Notes under the pieces: model-generated
Told to the model about the DNA's origin: nothing
Databases searched by the model: none
Seen by the model: the letters and a program-made list of their open reading frames with translations, nothing else
Source: Caulobacter sp.
GTDB lineage: Bacteria; Pseudomonadota; Alphaproteobacteria; Caulobacterales; Caulobacteraceae
Assembly (NCBI GenBank): GCA_026225565.1
Contig: JAMFTA010000037.1
Location: 1 to 35,982, forward strand
Reading direction: 5' to 3'
Length of the DNA: 35,982 nt
Part shown: positions 1 through 7,371 of the stretch, in pieces
Position numbering within the stretch: the stretch's first letter is position 1
Layout: each line of letters opens with the position of its first letter
Position numbers and translations under genes: made by a program

Positions 1-2
1 AT

Positions 3-635
3 CCCAACTATGCCGCCGCCCTACCCAGCGCCGCGAGCGCGGCGGGCCTGGTGATCGCCACCCTGACGGCCGACAGCTCCAAGGTCCGCGGCGCCGGGGA
101 GCTGGTGAAACAGTTCGCCTACGACGTTCAGCATCAGGCCTGGTCCAAGCGCGACATCACCGATCCCGCCGGGCGGCTGGCCCGCGCCAAGCAAATCTCT
201 ACTGCGCCCATGACGCCGCTCCCCGCCGACGTGGATCAGCTGCAGGGGGCGGTGACGGGCACCGATAGCCGCATGGCGACCCGAGCCATCCTCGTTTCCG
301 GCTCCGCCTCCGCGCCCCCCTACACGGCCGTGGTGTCGCACGCCCTGGCCATCGCCGCCCTGGCCGCCCTTGGAGAAGGCGGCGACAGCAACGACGCTCA
401 GGTGCAATCCCTACTCAATGAGTCCAGCGGCGGCTTCTGTTTCAACATGTCCAAGCTGAACCTCTACCAGTGCCTGGCCGTGGCCAAACCCTGGTACGAG
501 GATATCTTCTGCCTAGGACAGCATGTGATGATCGACACCGGCCAATGCGTCTCTAAGGATGTGGGTTCGATACAGCCGATGCAGGCGTCCTCAGCGCCGA
601 CGCCGACTAGCTCTGGATCCGGCGCATCCCAATAG
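3..635 (+). CDS. Uncharacterised Cys-rich protein, 5' end outside the window
   Basis: The reading frame is open from base 3, so the gene starts left of the window; the first internal start codon is a GTG at 51 but the frame continues upstream of it. About 210 C-terminal residues are visible. There is an Ala-rich helical stretch (SHALAIAALAALGE), then a compact segment with four cysteines (GGFCFNMSKLNLYQCLAVAK, then IFCLGQH and TGQCVS), and a low-complexity Ser/Thr/Pro/Gly tail. The paired cysteines suggest disulfides and therefore an exported protein, but the signal peptide would be outside the window. The layout resembles uncharacterised proteins of Caulobacter relatives that I recall only vaguely. 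I do not assign a function. It ends 22 bp before the OsmC gene and may be co-transcribed with it. Confidence 0.75.
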   Translation, partial: PNYAAALPSAASAAGLVIATLTADSSKVRGAGELVKQFAYDVQHQAWSKRDITDPAGRLARAKQISTAPMTPLPADVDQLQGAVTGTDSRMATRAILVSGSASAPPYTAVVSHALAIAALAALGEGGDSNDAQVQSLLNESSGGFCFNMSKLNLYQCLAVAKPWYEDIFCLGQHVMIDTGQCVSKDVGSIQPMQASSAPTPTSSGSGASQ

Positions 636-657
636 CCTTGCCGGTGCACTGACCTCC

Positions 658-1161
658 ATGACGACGCCGACCCCTTTCCCGGAACCTGTCGTTGCGCCCA
701 GCACGGTGGTGGTGGCCGAGAGCGGCCTTGGCCTCTATGGCCAGCAGTTGCTCGACGGTCGCCATCACCTAGCGGCGGACGAGCCGGCGGCTGTAGGAGG
801 CAATGACTTCGGTCCCGGTCCCTATGAGCTTTTGCTGATGGCCTTGGGCTCGTGCACCTCCATGACCCTGCGCATGTACGCGGGCCGCCAGGGTTTCGCC
901 CTGGAGCGGGTGGTGGTGCGGCTGAAGCACGACCGCGTCTACGCCAAGGACTGCGAAGAGTGCGACGCCAAGCCAGTGATGCTCGACCGGATCGAGCGCG
1001 AAATCGACTTGATCGGCGCCTTGGATGATCTGCAAAAGGCGCGGCTGATGGAAATCGCCGACAAGTGTCCGCTGCATCGCACCCTGACCACGGGGATCAA
1101 GATCGTCACCCGCCTGGCGACGGCTCAGCCGACCGTTGCGCCCCTCGGCGGAAACGTGTAA
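658..1161 (+). CDS. OsmC family peroxiredoxin-like protein
   Basis: This 167-residue protein has the OsmC/Ohr fold signature: a first redox cysteine in LMALGSCTSMTLRMYA (C66) and a second in DKCPLHRTL (C137). OsmC/Ohr proteins use this pair as a thiol peroxidase that reduces organic hydroperoxides in the cytoplasm. The spacing and the CPLHRTL ending fit the OsmC branch better than Ohr. A further CEEC pair at C99-C102 lies between them, in a position where some alphaproteobacterial members also carry cysteines. The frame is open upstream to 559, but that part overlaps the preceding gene; the ATG at 658 gives a normal-length protein that begins 22 bp after that gene. The Shine-Dalgarno match is weak. 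Substrate specificity cannot be read from the sequence. Confidence 0.9.
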   Translation: MTTPTPFPEPVVAPSTVVVAESGLGLYGQQLLDGRHHLAADEPAAVGGNDFGPGPYELLLMALGSCTSMTLRMYAGRQGFALERVVVRLKHDRVYAKDCEECDAKPVMLDRIEREIDLIGALDDLQKARLMEIADKCPLHRTLTTGIKIVTRLATAQPTVAPLGGNV

Positions 1162-1179
1162 GCACGCCGCTCCGAATTC

Positions 1180-1197
1180 GCCCGCACTCGCGCGGGC
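1180..1197 (+). terminator. Short GC hairpin after the OsmC gene
   Basis: GCCCGC (1180-1185) and GCGGGC (1192-1197) form a perfect 6-bp stem with a 6-nt loop, 18 bp downstream of the OsmC stop codon. Only a weak T run (TTCAATCC) follows, so this is at best a leaky intrinsic terminator. Confidence 0.4.
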
Positions 1198-1213
1198 TTC
1201 AATCCATCAAGCG

Positions 1214-1265
1214 CCGCCGGGCTTTCCCATGAGACAAGGGGACGCCGGAGCGGCGGTTTCGTTTT
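1214..1265 (+). promoter_or_regulatory. Terminator-like hairpin in the rplY leader
   Basis: CCGCCG (1214-1219) pairs with CGGCGG (1251-1256). Inside it, GGC/GCC and CCC/GGG can form further pairs. The stem is followed at once by GTTTCGTTTT (1256-1265), a GC stem plus T-rich tract as in an intrinsic terminator. It ends only 18 nt before the rplY start codon, too close for a separate promoter and leader downstream. It is therefore more likely a leader attenuator or autoregulatory structure than the end of the OsmC unit. L25 autoregulation through its own leader is known in gammaproteobacteria; whether it applies here is inference. Confidence 0.45.
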
Positions 1266-1283
1266 GCAAAAGGCTGACCAGCC

Positions 1284-1886
1284 ATGGCCGATATCGTCCT
1301 CAACGTCGAAGTGCGCGAAAACATTGGAACCGGCGCCGCGCGCGCTGTGCGGGCCTCGGGCAAGCTGCCCGGCGTGCTCTACGGCGGCGAACGGGGCCCG
1401 GTGCCCATCTCCGTGCCCAACAACGAGTTTCGCAAGGCGCTCTATACCGGGAAGCTCCTGGGCCACCTGGTCACCCTGAAATACGGCGAAGAGACCCAGC
1501 AGGTGATCGCCAAGGACGTACAGTTCCATCCGGTGACGGATGTGCCGGTGCATTTCGACCTCTATCGGGTGGATGAGCACCAGGCGATCAAGATCGCCGT
1601 GCCGGTCCACTTCAAGAACCAGGACGTCTCGCCCGGCATCAAGCGCGGCGGCGCCCTGAACATCGCCTTCCACGAAATCGAAATCCTGGTGGAAGCCGAC
1701 CACATTCCCGAAGAAATCGTGGTTGATTTGGAAGGTTTCGACATCGGCGATTCCATCCATGCCTCCGATCTGAAACTGCCTAAGGGCGTCAGGCTCGGCG
1801 TCGCCGAAAGCATCGTGGTCGCCACCCTGGTCGGCACCTCGGCTCAGGCGTCCGAAGAAGCGGCCGCTGAGACGCCCGTCGCCTGA
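1284..1886 (+). CDS. rplY: 50S ribosomal protein L25/general stress protein Ctc
   Basis: The 200-residue product has the two-domain Ctc form of L25. The N-terminal 5S rRNA-binding domain (about 1-95) starts MADIVLNVEVRENIGTGAAR and contains the characteristic RASGKLPGVLYGG and DVQFHPV elements. The C-terminal TL5/Ctc beta domain (about 98-185) contains VPVHFKNQDVSPGIKRGG and the IHASDLKLPKGV segment. An acidic Ala/Glu tail follows, as is common in alphaproteobacteria. The protein binds 5S rRNA in the central protuberance of the large subunit. The ATG at 1284 matches the family N-terminus. pth follows after 23 bp on the same strand, the usual rplY-pth pairing in many bacteria, so the two are probably one transcript. 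A terminator-like hairpin in the leader may control both. Confidence 0.97.
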   Translation: MADIVLNVEVRENIGTGAARAVRASGKLPGVLYGGERGPVPISVPNNEFRKALYTGKLLGHLVTLKYGEETQQVIAKDVQFHPVTDVPVHFDLYRVDEHQAIKIAVPVHFKNQDVSPGIKRGGALNIAFHEIEILVEADHIPEEIVVDLEGFDIGDSIHASDLKLPKGVRLGVAESIVVATLVGTSAQASEEAAAETPVA

Positions 1887-1909
1887 TCCACCGGGCGGGG
1901 TGAAGCGCC

Positions 1910-2551
1910 ATGCTGATCCTCGCCGGTCTCGGCAATCCCGAGCCGAAATACGTCCATAACCGGCACAATATCGGCTTCATGGCCGTGGACGCTATTGCGC
2001 GCCGGTGGAATTTCGGTCCCGAGCGCAAGAAGTTCCAGAGCCTGATCCGCGAGGGCAGCATCGCCATCCCAGCCGGTGTAGCTCCCGGTGGGCCCGCCAG
2101 CGAAGTCAAGGCGCTGATCCTCAAGCCCCAGACCTTCTATAATGAGAGCGGTCGCGCGGTCGCCGAGGCGATGAAATTCTATAAGGCCCAGCCCAGCGAT
2201 GTGGTGCTGTTCTACGACGAGATCGATCTCGCCCCCGGCCGTTTCCGCATGAAGACCGGCGGCGGGGCGGCCGGCAACAACGGCGTTCGCTCCCTCACCG
2301 CCCACATCGGACCGGATTTTCGCCGGGCGCGCCTAGGCACCGGCCACCCCGGCCACAAGGACCGGGTGATGGGTCATGTGCTGTCGGATTTTCATAAGGT
2401 GGAGCTGGGGTGGCTGGGGGCGCTCTTGAACGCCTGCGCCGACGCCCTGCCCATTCTCGCCGCCGGCGATGACGAAAAATATCAGATGGAGGTCATGCGC
2501 CTGGCCCCCGCGGAGAAGCAGGACCCCCGCGCCGCAGCGCGGGAGTCCTGA
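1910..2551 (+). CDS. pth: Peptidyl-tRNA hydrolase
   Basis: This 213-residue protein is a complete bacterial Pth. It recycles peptidyl-tRNA dropped from stalled ribosomes by cleaving the ester bond between peptide and tRNA. The N-terminal LAGLGNPEPKY motif supplies N9. Catalytic H19 sits in NRHNIGF, N78 in TFYNESG, D103 in FYDEIDL, and the GGGAAGNNGVRS loop contains the substrate-binding Asn. A short Gly/Pro/Ala-rich insertion at about residues 51-65 is a lineage-specific loop. It lies 23 bp after rplY. It converges with the FadL-type gene, with only 11 bp between the two stop codons, so the genes run nearly tail to tail without room for two separate terminators. Confidence 0.97.
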   Translation: MLILAGLGNPEPKYVHNRHNIGFMAVDAIARRWNFGPERKKFQSLIREGSIAIPAGVAPGGPASEVKALILKPQTFYNESGRAVAEAMKFYKAQPSDVVLFYDEIDLAPGRFRMKTGGGAAGNNGVRSLTAHIGPDFRRARLGTGHPGHKDRVMGHVLSDFHKVELGWLGALLNACADALPILAAGDDEKYQMEVMRLAPAEKQDPRAAARES

Positions 2552-2562
2552 GCTAGACCGGC

Positions 2563-3879
2563 CTAGTAGGCGTAGCGGATGCCCAGGGAGAGTATCTTGG
2601 CGTTGCCTGCCACGTGCGCGCGTTCCGTCACATTGGTGGCGCCGACCGTGCCCGCATAGTCCGTCATCGAATAGTCGATGTTGGAGCCCTTGAAGGTGAC
2701 GTAGCCGCCCGAGGCGTCGATGGTCATGCGCGGCGTCGCCTTAAGGGAGGCGCCGATGGTGTAGAGCATACGGTCGCTGTCCGGCACGAAGCTGTTGCGA
2801 TAACGGGTTTGGGTCGGCGACTGGTCGTAGCCGACGCCCGCGCGCAAGGTCAGGCGCGTGTTCATCGCATAATCCACGCCCACGGCGCCGGAGGTCGTGT
2901 CACGATAGCCCTGGGTGATGTTCTGAGACAGGACTGGGCCGGCGGTCACGCGGATGGCGTCAAATTCGCTCCAACCGAACCGCTCGGCCTGAACGTTGAG
3001 GGTCAACTTGTCCGTCAGGGCGTAACGGGCGCCCACGGTGGCGATCCAGGGGGTGGTCAGCTTAGCGTTTCCGGTCGCCTTGGTGTTGGCCCCCTGCACA
3101 GCGGCGGCGAGGCCGGTCAGGCCGAGCTCGACCCGACCGTCCAAGGTGTGATCGATCGCCGACTTATAGCTGGCCCCGAAGGACCAACGGTCTTTGTGGA
3201 TTTGTGCGCCGACGGAGTAGCCGAAGTCGTAACCCGAACCCTTCAGATCGAGGTTGCCGTCGGCGTCGCTGGCGAGCAGGCCGGGATAGGCCTGGGCCAG
3301 ATTGGCGGACATGTATTCAGTGTTGAGGCCGACGCCGATGTCGAGCCAGCTGGTCACCTTGGCGGCGACGGTGAGTTGGGCGTCGATGCTGGTCAAGCGC
3401 GCTTTCAGGCTATCGTAGCGGGCGGCCGAATTACCTTCATACTGGGTGATGAAGTCGTAGGGGGCGGCGAAGGAGAGACCTAGGGCCACCCGATCGTTCA
3501 GTCGGAACGAGCCGGCCGAGTTCGGCACCACGCCAAACAGCACCGGGTCATACGCCTGGGGGGCGCCGCCGGCCAAGCCGTTGCGGAAGGGGCCGGTCAC
3601 GGTGGTTCCGCGATCGGCGACGGTCGAGGAGGTCAGGATGGCGTTGCCGCCGATATACATCTCATTGGCGCTGCCGGCGATGGAAGCCGGGTTCCACCAC
3701 AGGGACTCAGCGCCGGTATCGGACACTTCGCCGGAATAGGCCCGGCCCAGTCCCTTGACCGATTGGTCTTGCAGATAGAAGGCGGCTGCATGGGCCTTGG
3801 GCGCAGCCGCGACGCCAGCCAAGGCCGCGACGGCGGCCGAGTAGAAGAACAGGCGCGAAACCATAGGGACGGTCGTCAT
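2563..3879 (-). CDS. FadL/OmpP1 family outer-membrane transporter
   Basis: The product is 438 residues. An N-terminal signal peptide (hydrophobic stretch FFYSAAVAALAGVAAA, cleavage near AHA-AAF) precedes a FadL hatch start, QSVKGLGRAYSGEVSD, and the family motif SLWWNPASIAG. The rest is alternating beta-strand sequence typical of a 14-strand barrel, ending in the aromatic C-terminal signature LGIRYAY used for BAM-mediated insertion. FadL proteins pass long-chain fatty acids or other hydrophobic compounds across the outer membrane; the substrate here is not predictable. The ATG at 3879 has GGAG about 11 nt upstream. The gene diverges from ychF. A small GGGCG/CGCCC hairpin (3900-3915) and an ATAATT-like -10 box (3917-3922) lie in its presumed leader and promoter region. 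Confidence 0.93.
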   Translation of the reverse strand: MTTVPMVSRLFFYSAAVAALAGVAAAPKAHAAAFYLQDQSVKGLGRAYSGEVSDTGAESLWWNPASIAGSANEMYIGGNAILTSSTVADRGTTVTGPFRNGLAGGAPQAYDPVLFGVVPNSAGSFRLNDRVALGLSFAAPYDFITQYEGNSAARYDSLKARLTSIDAQLTVAAKVTSWLDIGVGLNTEYMSANLAQAYPGLLASDADGNLDLKGSGYDFGYSVGAQIHKDRWSFGASYKSAIDHTLDGRVELGLTGLAAAVQGANTKATGNAKLTTPWIATVGARYALTDKLTLNVQAERFGWSEFDAIRVTAGPVLSQNITQGYRDTTSGAVGVDYAMNTRLTLRAGVGYDQSPTQTRYRNSFVPDSDRMLYTIGASLKATPRMTIDASGGYVTFKGSNIDYSMTDYAGTVGATNVTERAHVAGNAKILSLGIRYAY

Positions 3880-4175
3880 TGGAACGTTTTCTCCGTGATG
3901 GGCGACGTTGCGCCCGAATTATCTTCAGCTGATGGCATGGAAATGCACCTAGCCTGGCACGTTGCGACGCACGCTGTCTCGGAAACGCCGTATGCGTGGC
4001 GCCGTTGCAGCAGTTTTAAGTTCCAAAAGGAGCGTGATCTATCTGACACATAGAGCGATGGCCTAAATTTGCGCTTTGGCGAGCTTCAAATCGATTCCGC
4101 CTCGAACGATGGCGCCCGAGTGCGCTATGTAGGCGCCACACGCGGCGAGGCCGCCCCTTTATCTTCGAGAGCTGA
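3880..4175. other. Divergent intergenic region between the fadL-type gene and ychF
   Basis: This 296-bp stretch holds the promoters of both flanking genes. On the fadL side are a 5-bp GGGCG/CGCCC hairpin at 3900-3915 and an ATAATT-like box on the minus strand at 3917-3922. On the ychF side a perfect inverted repeat TGGCGCC (4110-4116)/GGCGCCA (4132-4138) encloses GCTATG, which resembles the GCTA-type -10 of Caulobacter housekeeping promoters. Short reading frames in it look like neither conserved proteins nor have good ribosome-binding sites. Confidence 0.5.
4110..4138 (+). promoter_or_regulatory. Inverted repeat around a possible ychF -10 box
   Basis: TGGCGCC and GGCGCCA form perfect 7-bp arms around a 15-nt centre that includes GCTATG. 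The position, about 40-65 bp upstream of the ychF start, suits an operator overlapping a promoter. The assignment is by position only. Confidence 0.3.
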
Positions 4176-5282
4176 ATGGCCCTAAAAGTCGCCATCGTCG
4201 GCTTGCCCAATGTGGGCAAGTCCACCCTGTTCAACGCCCTGACCCAGACCGCCGCGGCCCAGGCGGCCAACTATCCCTTCTGCACCATCGAGCCGAACAT
4301 CGGCGACGTGGCGGTGCCCGAGTCCCGTTTGGAAGACCTGGCCAAGATCGCCGGCTCCAAGGAAATCATCCCGGCGCGCATCAACTTCGTCGATGTGGCT
4401 GGCCTAGTGCGCGGCGCCTCCAAGGGCGAAGGCCTCGGCAACCAATTCCTGGCCACCATCCGTGACTGCGACGCGGTGGCCTTCGTCGCCCGCTGTTTCA
4501 TCGACACCGAAGTCACCCACGTGGAAGGCCGGGTCGATCCGTTGGACGACCTGGATATCATCGAGACCGAGTTGATGCTGGCGGACCTGGAAAGCCTGGA
4601 AAAGCGCCTGCCCAACCTGGAGAAGAAGGCCAAGACCGGCGGCGACAAGGAGGCGGGCGTCACCCTCGCGTTGGTGAACCTCGCTTTGGCTGAACTGCGC
4701 GAAGGCCGCCCCGCGCGCCTGGCGCACGCCAAGGTCTCCAAGGAGGATGACAAGGCCTGGTGGATGCTGCAGCTCTTGACCGCCTTGCCGGCCCTCTACG
4801 TCTGCAATGTGGACGAGGATTCCGCCGCCACCGGCAACGCCTTGTCGAAATTGGTGCAGGAGCGCGCCACAAGGGACCATGCCAAGTCGGTGGTCATCTC
4901 CGCCAAGATCGACAGCGAGATCGCCCTTCTAGCCCCCACCGAACGCGCCGAGTTCCTGGAGACACTGGGCATCGAGGAGCCGGGGCTGAACAGCCTGATC
5001 CGCGAAGCCTACGCGCTTCTGGGTATGCAGACCTATTTCACCGTGGGGCCGAAGGAAGCCCGCGCCTGGACCATTCCGGTGGGCGCCACCGCCCCGCAAG
5101 CCGCCGGCGTAATCCACACCGACTTCGAAAAAGGCTTCATCCGCGCCGAAACCATCGCCTTCCCCGACTACGTCGCCCTGAAGGGCGAGACGGGCGCCCG
5201 CGACGCCGGGAAGCTCCGCGCCGAAGGCAAGACCTATGTGGTCAAGGACGGCGATGTGATGAACTTTCTCTTCAACAACTGA
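4176..5282 (+). CDS. ychF: Redox-regulated ATPase YchF (OLA1 family)
   Basis: The 368-residue protein is a full-length YchF. The P-loop GLPNVGKST (residues 9-17), switch region DVAGLV with D73/G76, and NVDE (211-214) in place of the GTPase NKxD motif are the hallmark of this Obg-related group, which prefers ATP. A helical coiled-coil insert spans about 125-185. The C-terminal TGS domain (about 284-367) includes TYFTVGPKEARAW, THTDFEKGF-type sequence (here IHTDFEKGFIRAE) and the ending GDVMNFLFNN. YchF binds ribosomes and influences translation and oxidative-stress responses. The ATG at 4176 gives the exact family N-terminus. The dienelactone hydrolase gene begins 24 bp downstream, so co-transcription is likely. 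Confidence 0.97.
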   Translation: MALKVAIVGLPNVGKSTLFNALTQTAAAQAANYPFCTIEPNIGDVAVPESRLEDLAKIAGSKEIIPARINFVDVAGLVRGASKGEGLGNQFLATIRDCDAVAFVARCFIDTEVTHVEGRVDPLDDLDIIETELMLADLESLEKRLPNLEKKAKTGGDKEAGVTLALVNLALAELREGRPARLAHAKVSKEDDKAWWMLQLLTALPALYVCNVDEDSAATGNALSKLVQERATRDHAKSVVISAKIDSEIALLAPTERAEFLETLGIEEPGLNSLIREAYALLGMQTYFTVGPKEARAWTIPVGATAPQAAGVIHTDFEKGFIRAETIAFPDYVALKGETGARDAGKLRAEGKTYVVKDGDVMNFLFNN

Positions 5283-5306
5283 CCCAGTGACCGACCGGAG
5301 ACTCCT

Positions 5307-5987
5307 ATGTCCGACACCATCACGTTGAAATCCAAGATCGACGGCTTCGACTTCACCGCCTTGCACGCGGCGGCGCAAGGATCCCGCAAGGGCGGCATCG
5401 TCATCATCCAGGAAATCTTCGGCATCGATAAATACGTGCAGGAAGATGTGGCCCGCTGGGCGGCGCTTGGCTTTGAAGCCATCGCCCCCTCCATGTTCGA
5501 TCGCCAGGAAAAGGGCTACGTCGCCGGCCACGACCCTCAGGGCTTTGAGACCGGCATCAAGTACCTAATGACCAACGGCGTCGATAACGCTATGTCGGAC
5601 ATCCAGGCCAGCGTCGATGCCCTGAAGGACAAGGGCCCAGTGTTCGTGGTCGGCTATTGCTATGGCGGCTGGATGACCTGGCTGGCGGCGGCGAATGTTG
5701 AAGGCGTCGCTGCCGGCTCCAGCTACTATGGCGGCCGGGTGAAGGAAGACGTGAACGTCAGCCTCACCTGTCCGGTGATCTGCCACTTCGGCCGCAAGGA
5801 CGACCACATCCCCGCCGACGAGGTAAAAGCGGCGATCGCGGCGGCGCACCCGGACGTGTCGGTCTATATCTACGAAGGCTCCGGTCATGGCTTCAACAAC
5901 GACGGCGTGCCCGCCCAGGACCCGGCCGACGCCAAGCTGGCCCGCGAGCGCACCCTCGCCTTCTTTGAAGCCAACGGCGCGACATAG
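5307..5987 (+). CDS. Dienelactone hydrolase family protein (first of a tandem pair)
   Basis: This 226-residue alpha/beta hydrolase is a canonical DLH-family enzyme. The nucleophile is C118 in VVGYCYGG, followed by D165 in GRKDDHIP and H194 in GSGHGF, the Cys-Asp-His triad that hydrolyses dienelactones or related cyclic esters in the cytoplasm. The sequence IIQEIFG carries the Glu (E36) that holds and activates the cysteine in characterised DLH. GGAG lies 8-10 nt before the ATG at 5307. No chlorocatechol or beta-ketoadipate genes lie nearby, so the physiological substrate is unknown. A second, diverged member follows at 6109; a long palindrome separates the two. Confidence 0.92.
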   Translation: MSDTITLKSKIDGFDFTALHAAAQGSRKGGIVIIQEIFGIDKYVQEDVARWAALGFEAIAPSMFDRQEKGYVAGHDPQGFETGIKYLMTNGVDNAMSDIQASVDALKDKGPVFVVGYCYGGWMTWLAAANVEGVAAGSSYYGGRVKEDVNVSLTCPVICHFGRKDDHIPADEVKAAIAAAHPDVSVYIYEGSGHGFNNDGVPAQDPADAKLARERTLAFFEANGAT

Positions 5988-5993
5988 TCACAG

Positions 5994-6096
5994 CTGTCAT
6001 CCCGGAAAGCGCGTAGCGCTTATCGGGGACCCAGGAAGCGGGATGGCTGGAGTTGCTGGGTTCCGGCTCTCCCCTGCGCTACGGCCGGGATGACAG
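5994..6096. repeat. Long intergenic palindrome with CTGTCATCCCGG ends
   Basis: The ends CTGTCATCCCGG (5994-6005) and CCGGGATGACAG (6085-6096) are a perfect 12-bp inverted repeat. Inside, CGTAGCGC (6012-6019) pairs with GCGCTACG (6076-6083), GGGGA (6025-6029) with TCCCC (6070-6074), and CCCAG with CTGGG. The 103-bp element can therefore fold into one extended hairpin. It fills most of the gap between the two DLH genes. The same terminal sequence recurs at 21058-21095, which marks it as a dispersed REP-like intergenic repeat rather than a simple terminator. It has no T tract. Confidence 0.75.
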
Positions 6097-6108
6097 GAAA
6101 GTTTTAGA

Positions 6109-6792
6109 ATGTCCGTCATTGCCCTCACCAGCCCCGCCGACGGGTTTGAATTCCCCGTCTATCGGGCTGCGCCCAACGGTCAGCCGCGACGGGGCGGCCT
6201 CATCATCCTGCACGCCATCTGGGGCGTCACCCCGCATATCCGAAGCCTCAGCGACGACTTCGCCGCGGAGGGCTATGAGGTGCTGGCCCCCTCGCTCCTG
6301 GAGCGCTGGGATCCGGGCTTTGCCGACGCCGACATCGCGCCGGATCGCTATCCAGCGCGAGAGGCTGCGGCCGAGGCGGCCGGCTGGGGCGGGACTGTCT
6401 GGCAGGACGTGCAGGCGGCGATCGACGCCCTGGCCCCACCGGTGTCGTTGATGGGCTTCTGCTTTGGCGGCACGGCGGCCTGGGTGGCGGCCTGCCGCGG
6501 CCATGGCCTTTCCGCCGCATCGATCTTCTACGGCGGGCAGATCAGTCTCTATCGCGATGAGACGCCCCACTGCCCTACCATCCTGCATTTCGGTCGGCAG
6601 GATGAGCTGATCCCGCCCGAGGAGGTTGCAGCGATCGAGGCGTTGCATCCTGACCTGCCGATCTGGCTCTACGACGCCGGCCACGCCTTCGTGGCGCCGA
6701 GCGGCTATCATGCGGACAGCGCCAGCCTGGCTATGCTGCGCACCCGCCAGCTGTTCCACCGGGCGTCAGGCGCGAAAGAGGCCGGAGCGTAA
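6109..6792 (+). CDS. Dienelactone hydrolase family protein (second, diverged copy)
   Basis: The 227-residue protein aligns end to end with the upstream DLH protein: nucleophile C118 in LMGFCFGG, D165 in GRQDELIP and H192 in DAGHAF sit at equivalent positions. The helper Glu of the first copy is replaced: IIQEIFG becomes IILHAIWG, so position 36 is Ala and 35 is His. The cysteine would then be activated differently, or the substrate range has changed. An added segment at about 66-95 (RWDPGFADADIAPDR and following) lengthens the lid region. The ATG at 6109 lies 12 bp after the palindrome. It converges with apt, with a 6-bp gap. The pair looks like an old duplication; the substrate is unknown. 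Confidence 0.9.
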   Translation: MSVIALTSPADGFEFPVYRAAPNGQPRRGGLIILHAIWGVTPHIRSLSDDFAAEGYEVLAPSLLERWDPGFADADIAPDRYPAREAAAEAAGWGGTVWQDVQAAIDALAPPVSLMGFCFGGTAAWVAACRGHGLSAASIFYGGQISLYRDETPHCPTILHFGRQDELIPPEEVAAIEALHPDLPIWLYDAGHAFVAPSGYHADSASLAMLRTRQLFHRASGAKEAGA

Positions 6793-6798
6793 CGGGAC

Positions 6799-7362
6799 TT
6801 AGTGCCCCTCGAACGCCAGGAGGATCGAGACCTCTATGCCCATATCCCGCAGCTTGTCCGCGCCGCCGAGATCGGGCAGATCGACCACGAAACAGGCCGC
6901 CACCACATCGGCGCCCGCACCCCGCAGGAGCTTGATCGCCGCCTCGGCGGTGCCGCCGGTAGCGATCAGGTCGTCGACCAAGACCACCTTCTCACCCGCC
7001 AGCACCGCGTCGTGGTGCATCTCCATGTGATCGACGCCGTATTCCAGGGCGTATTCCACCGAGACCGTCTTGTGGGGTAGCTTGCCCTTTTTGCGAAGCG
7101 GGATGAAGCCGGCCGACAGCTGATGGGCCACCGCGCCGCCGAGGATGAAGCCCCGCGCCTCGATCCCCGCCACCTTGTCGATCTTGCTGCCCGCGAACGG
7201 CTGCACCAGCTCGTCCACCGCCCGGCGAAAGGCGCGGGCGTCGCCGAGGAGGGTGGTGATATCGCGAAACAGGATGCCGGGCTTGGGGTAGTCCGGAATG
7301 GTGCGGATGGTGTCGGCCAAGTTGAAGGCGGGGAGGTTCAAGGGCGCGCTCATTCGGGTCAT
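6799..7362 (-). CDS. apt: Adenine phosphoribosyltransferase
   Basis: The 187-residue product has the type I phosphoribosyltransferase fold. The PRPP-binding motif [14 protein letters not shown] lies at 126-139, with the family segments [16 protein letters not shown] (24-39) and [11 protein letters not shown] (67-76). It converts adenine and PRPP to AMP. The start at 7362 is chosen over the ATG at 7353 because AGGAC lies about 7 nt before it; that Shine-Dalgarno overlaps the stop codon of mtnP, only 9 bp upstream. Its position directly after mtnP is meaningful, since MtnP releases free adenine and Apt salvages it. It is the last gene of the petABC-cyclophilin-mtnP-apt run. Confidence 0.96.
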   Translation of the reverse strand: MTRMSAPLNLPAFNLADTIRTIPDYPKPGILFRDITTLLGDARAFRRAVDELVQPFAGSKIDKVAGIEARGFILGGAVAHQLSAGFIPLRKKGKLPHKTVSVEYALEYGVDHMEMHHDAVLAGEKVVLVDDLIATGGTAEAAIKLLRGAGADVVAACFVVDLPDLGGADKLRDMGIEVSILLAFEGH

Positions 7363-7371
7363 GGTTCGGTC

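Noticed and set aside
5307-6792. A chlorocatechol or beta-ketoadipate degradation cluster
   Set aside because: Only the DLH-family hydrolases are present; no dioxygenase, cycloisomerase or maleylacetate reductase gene is in the window.
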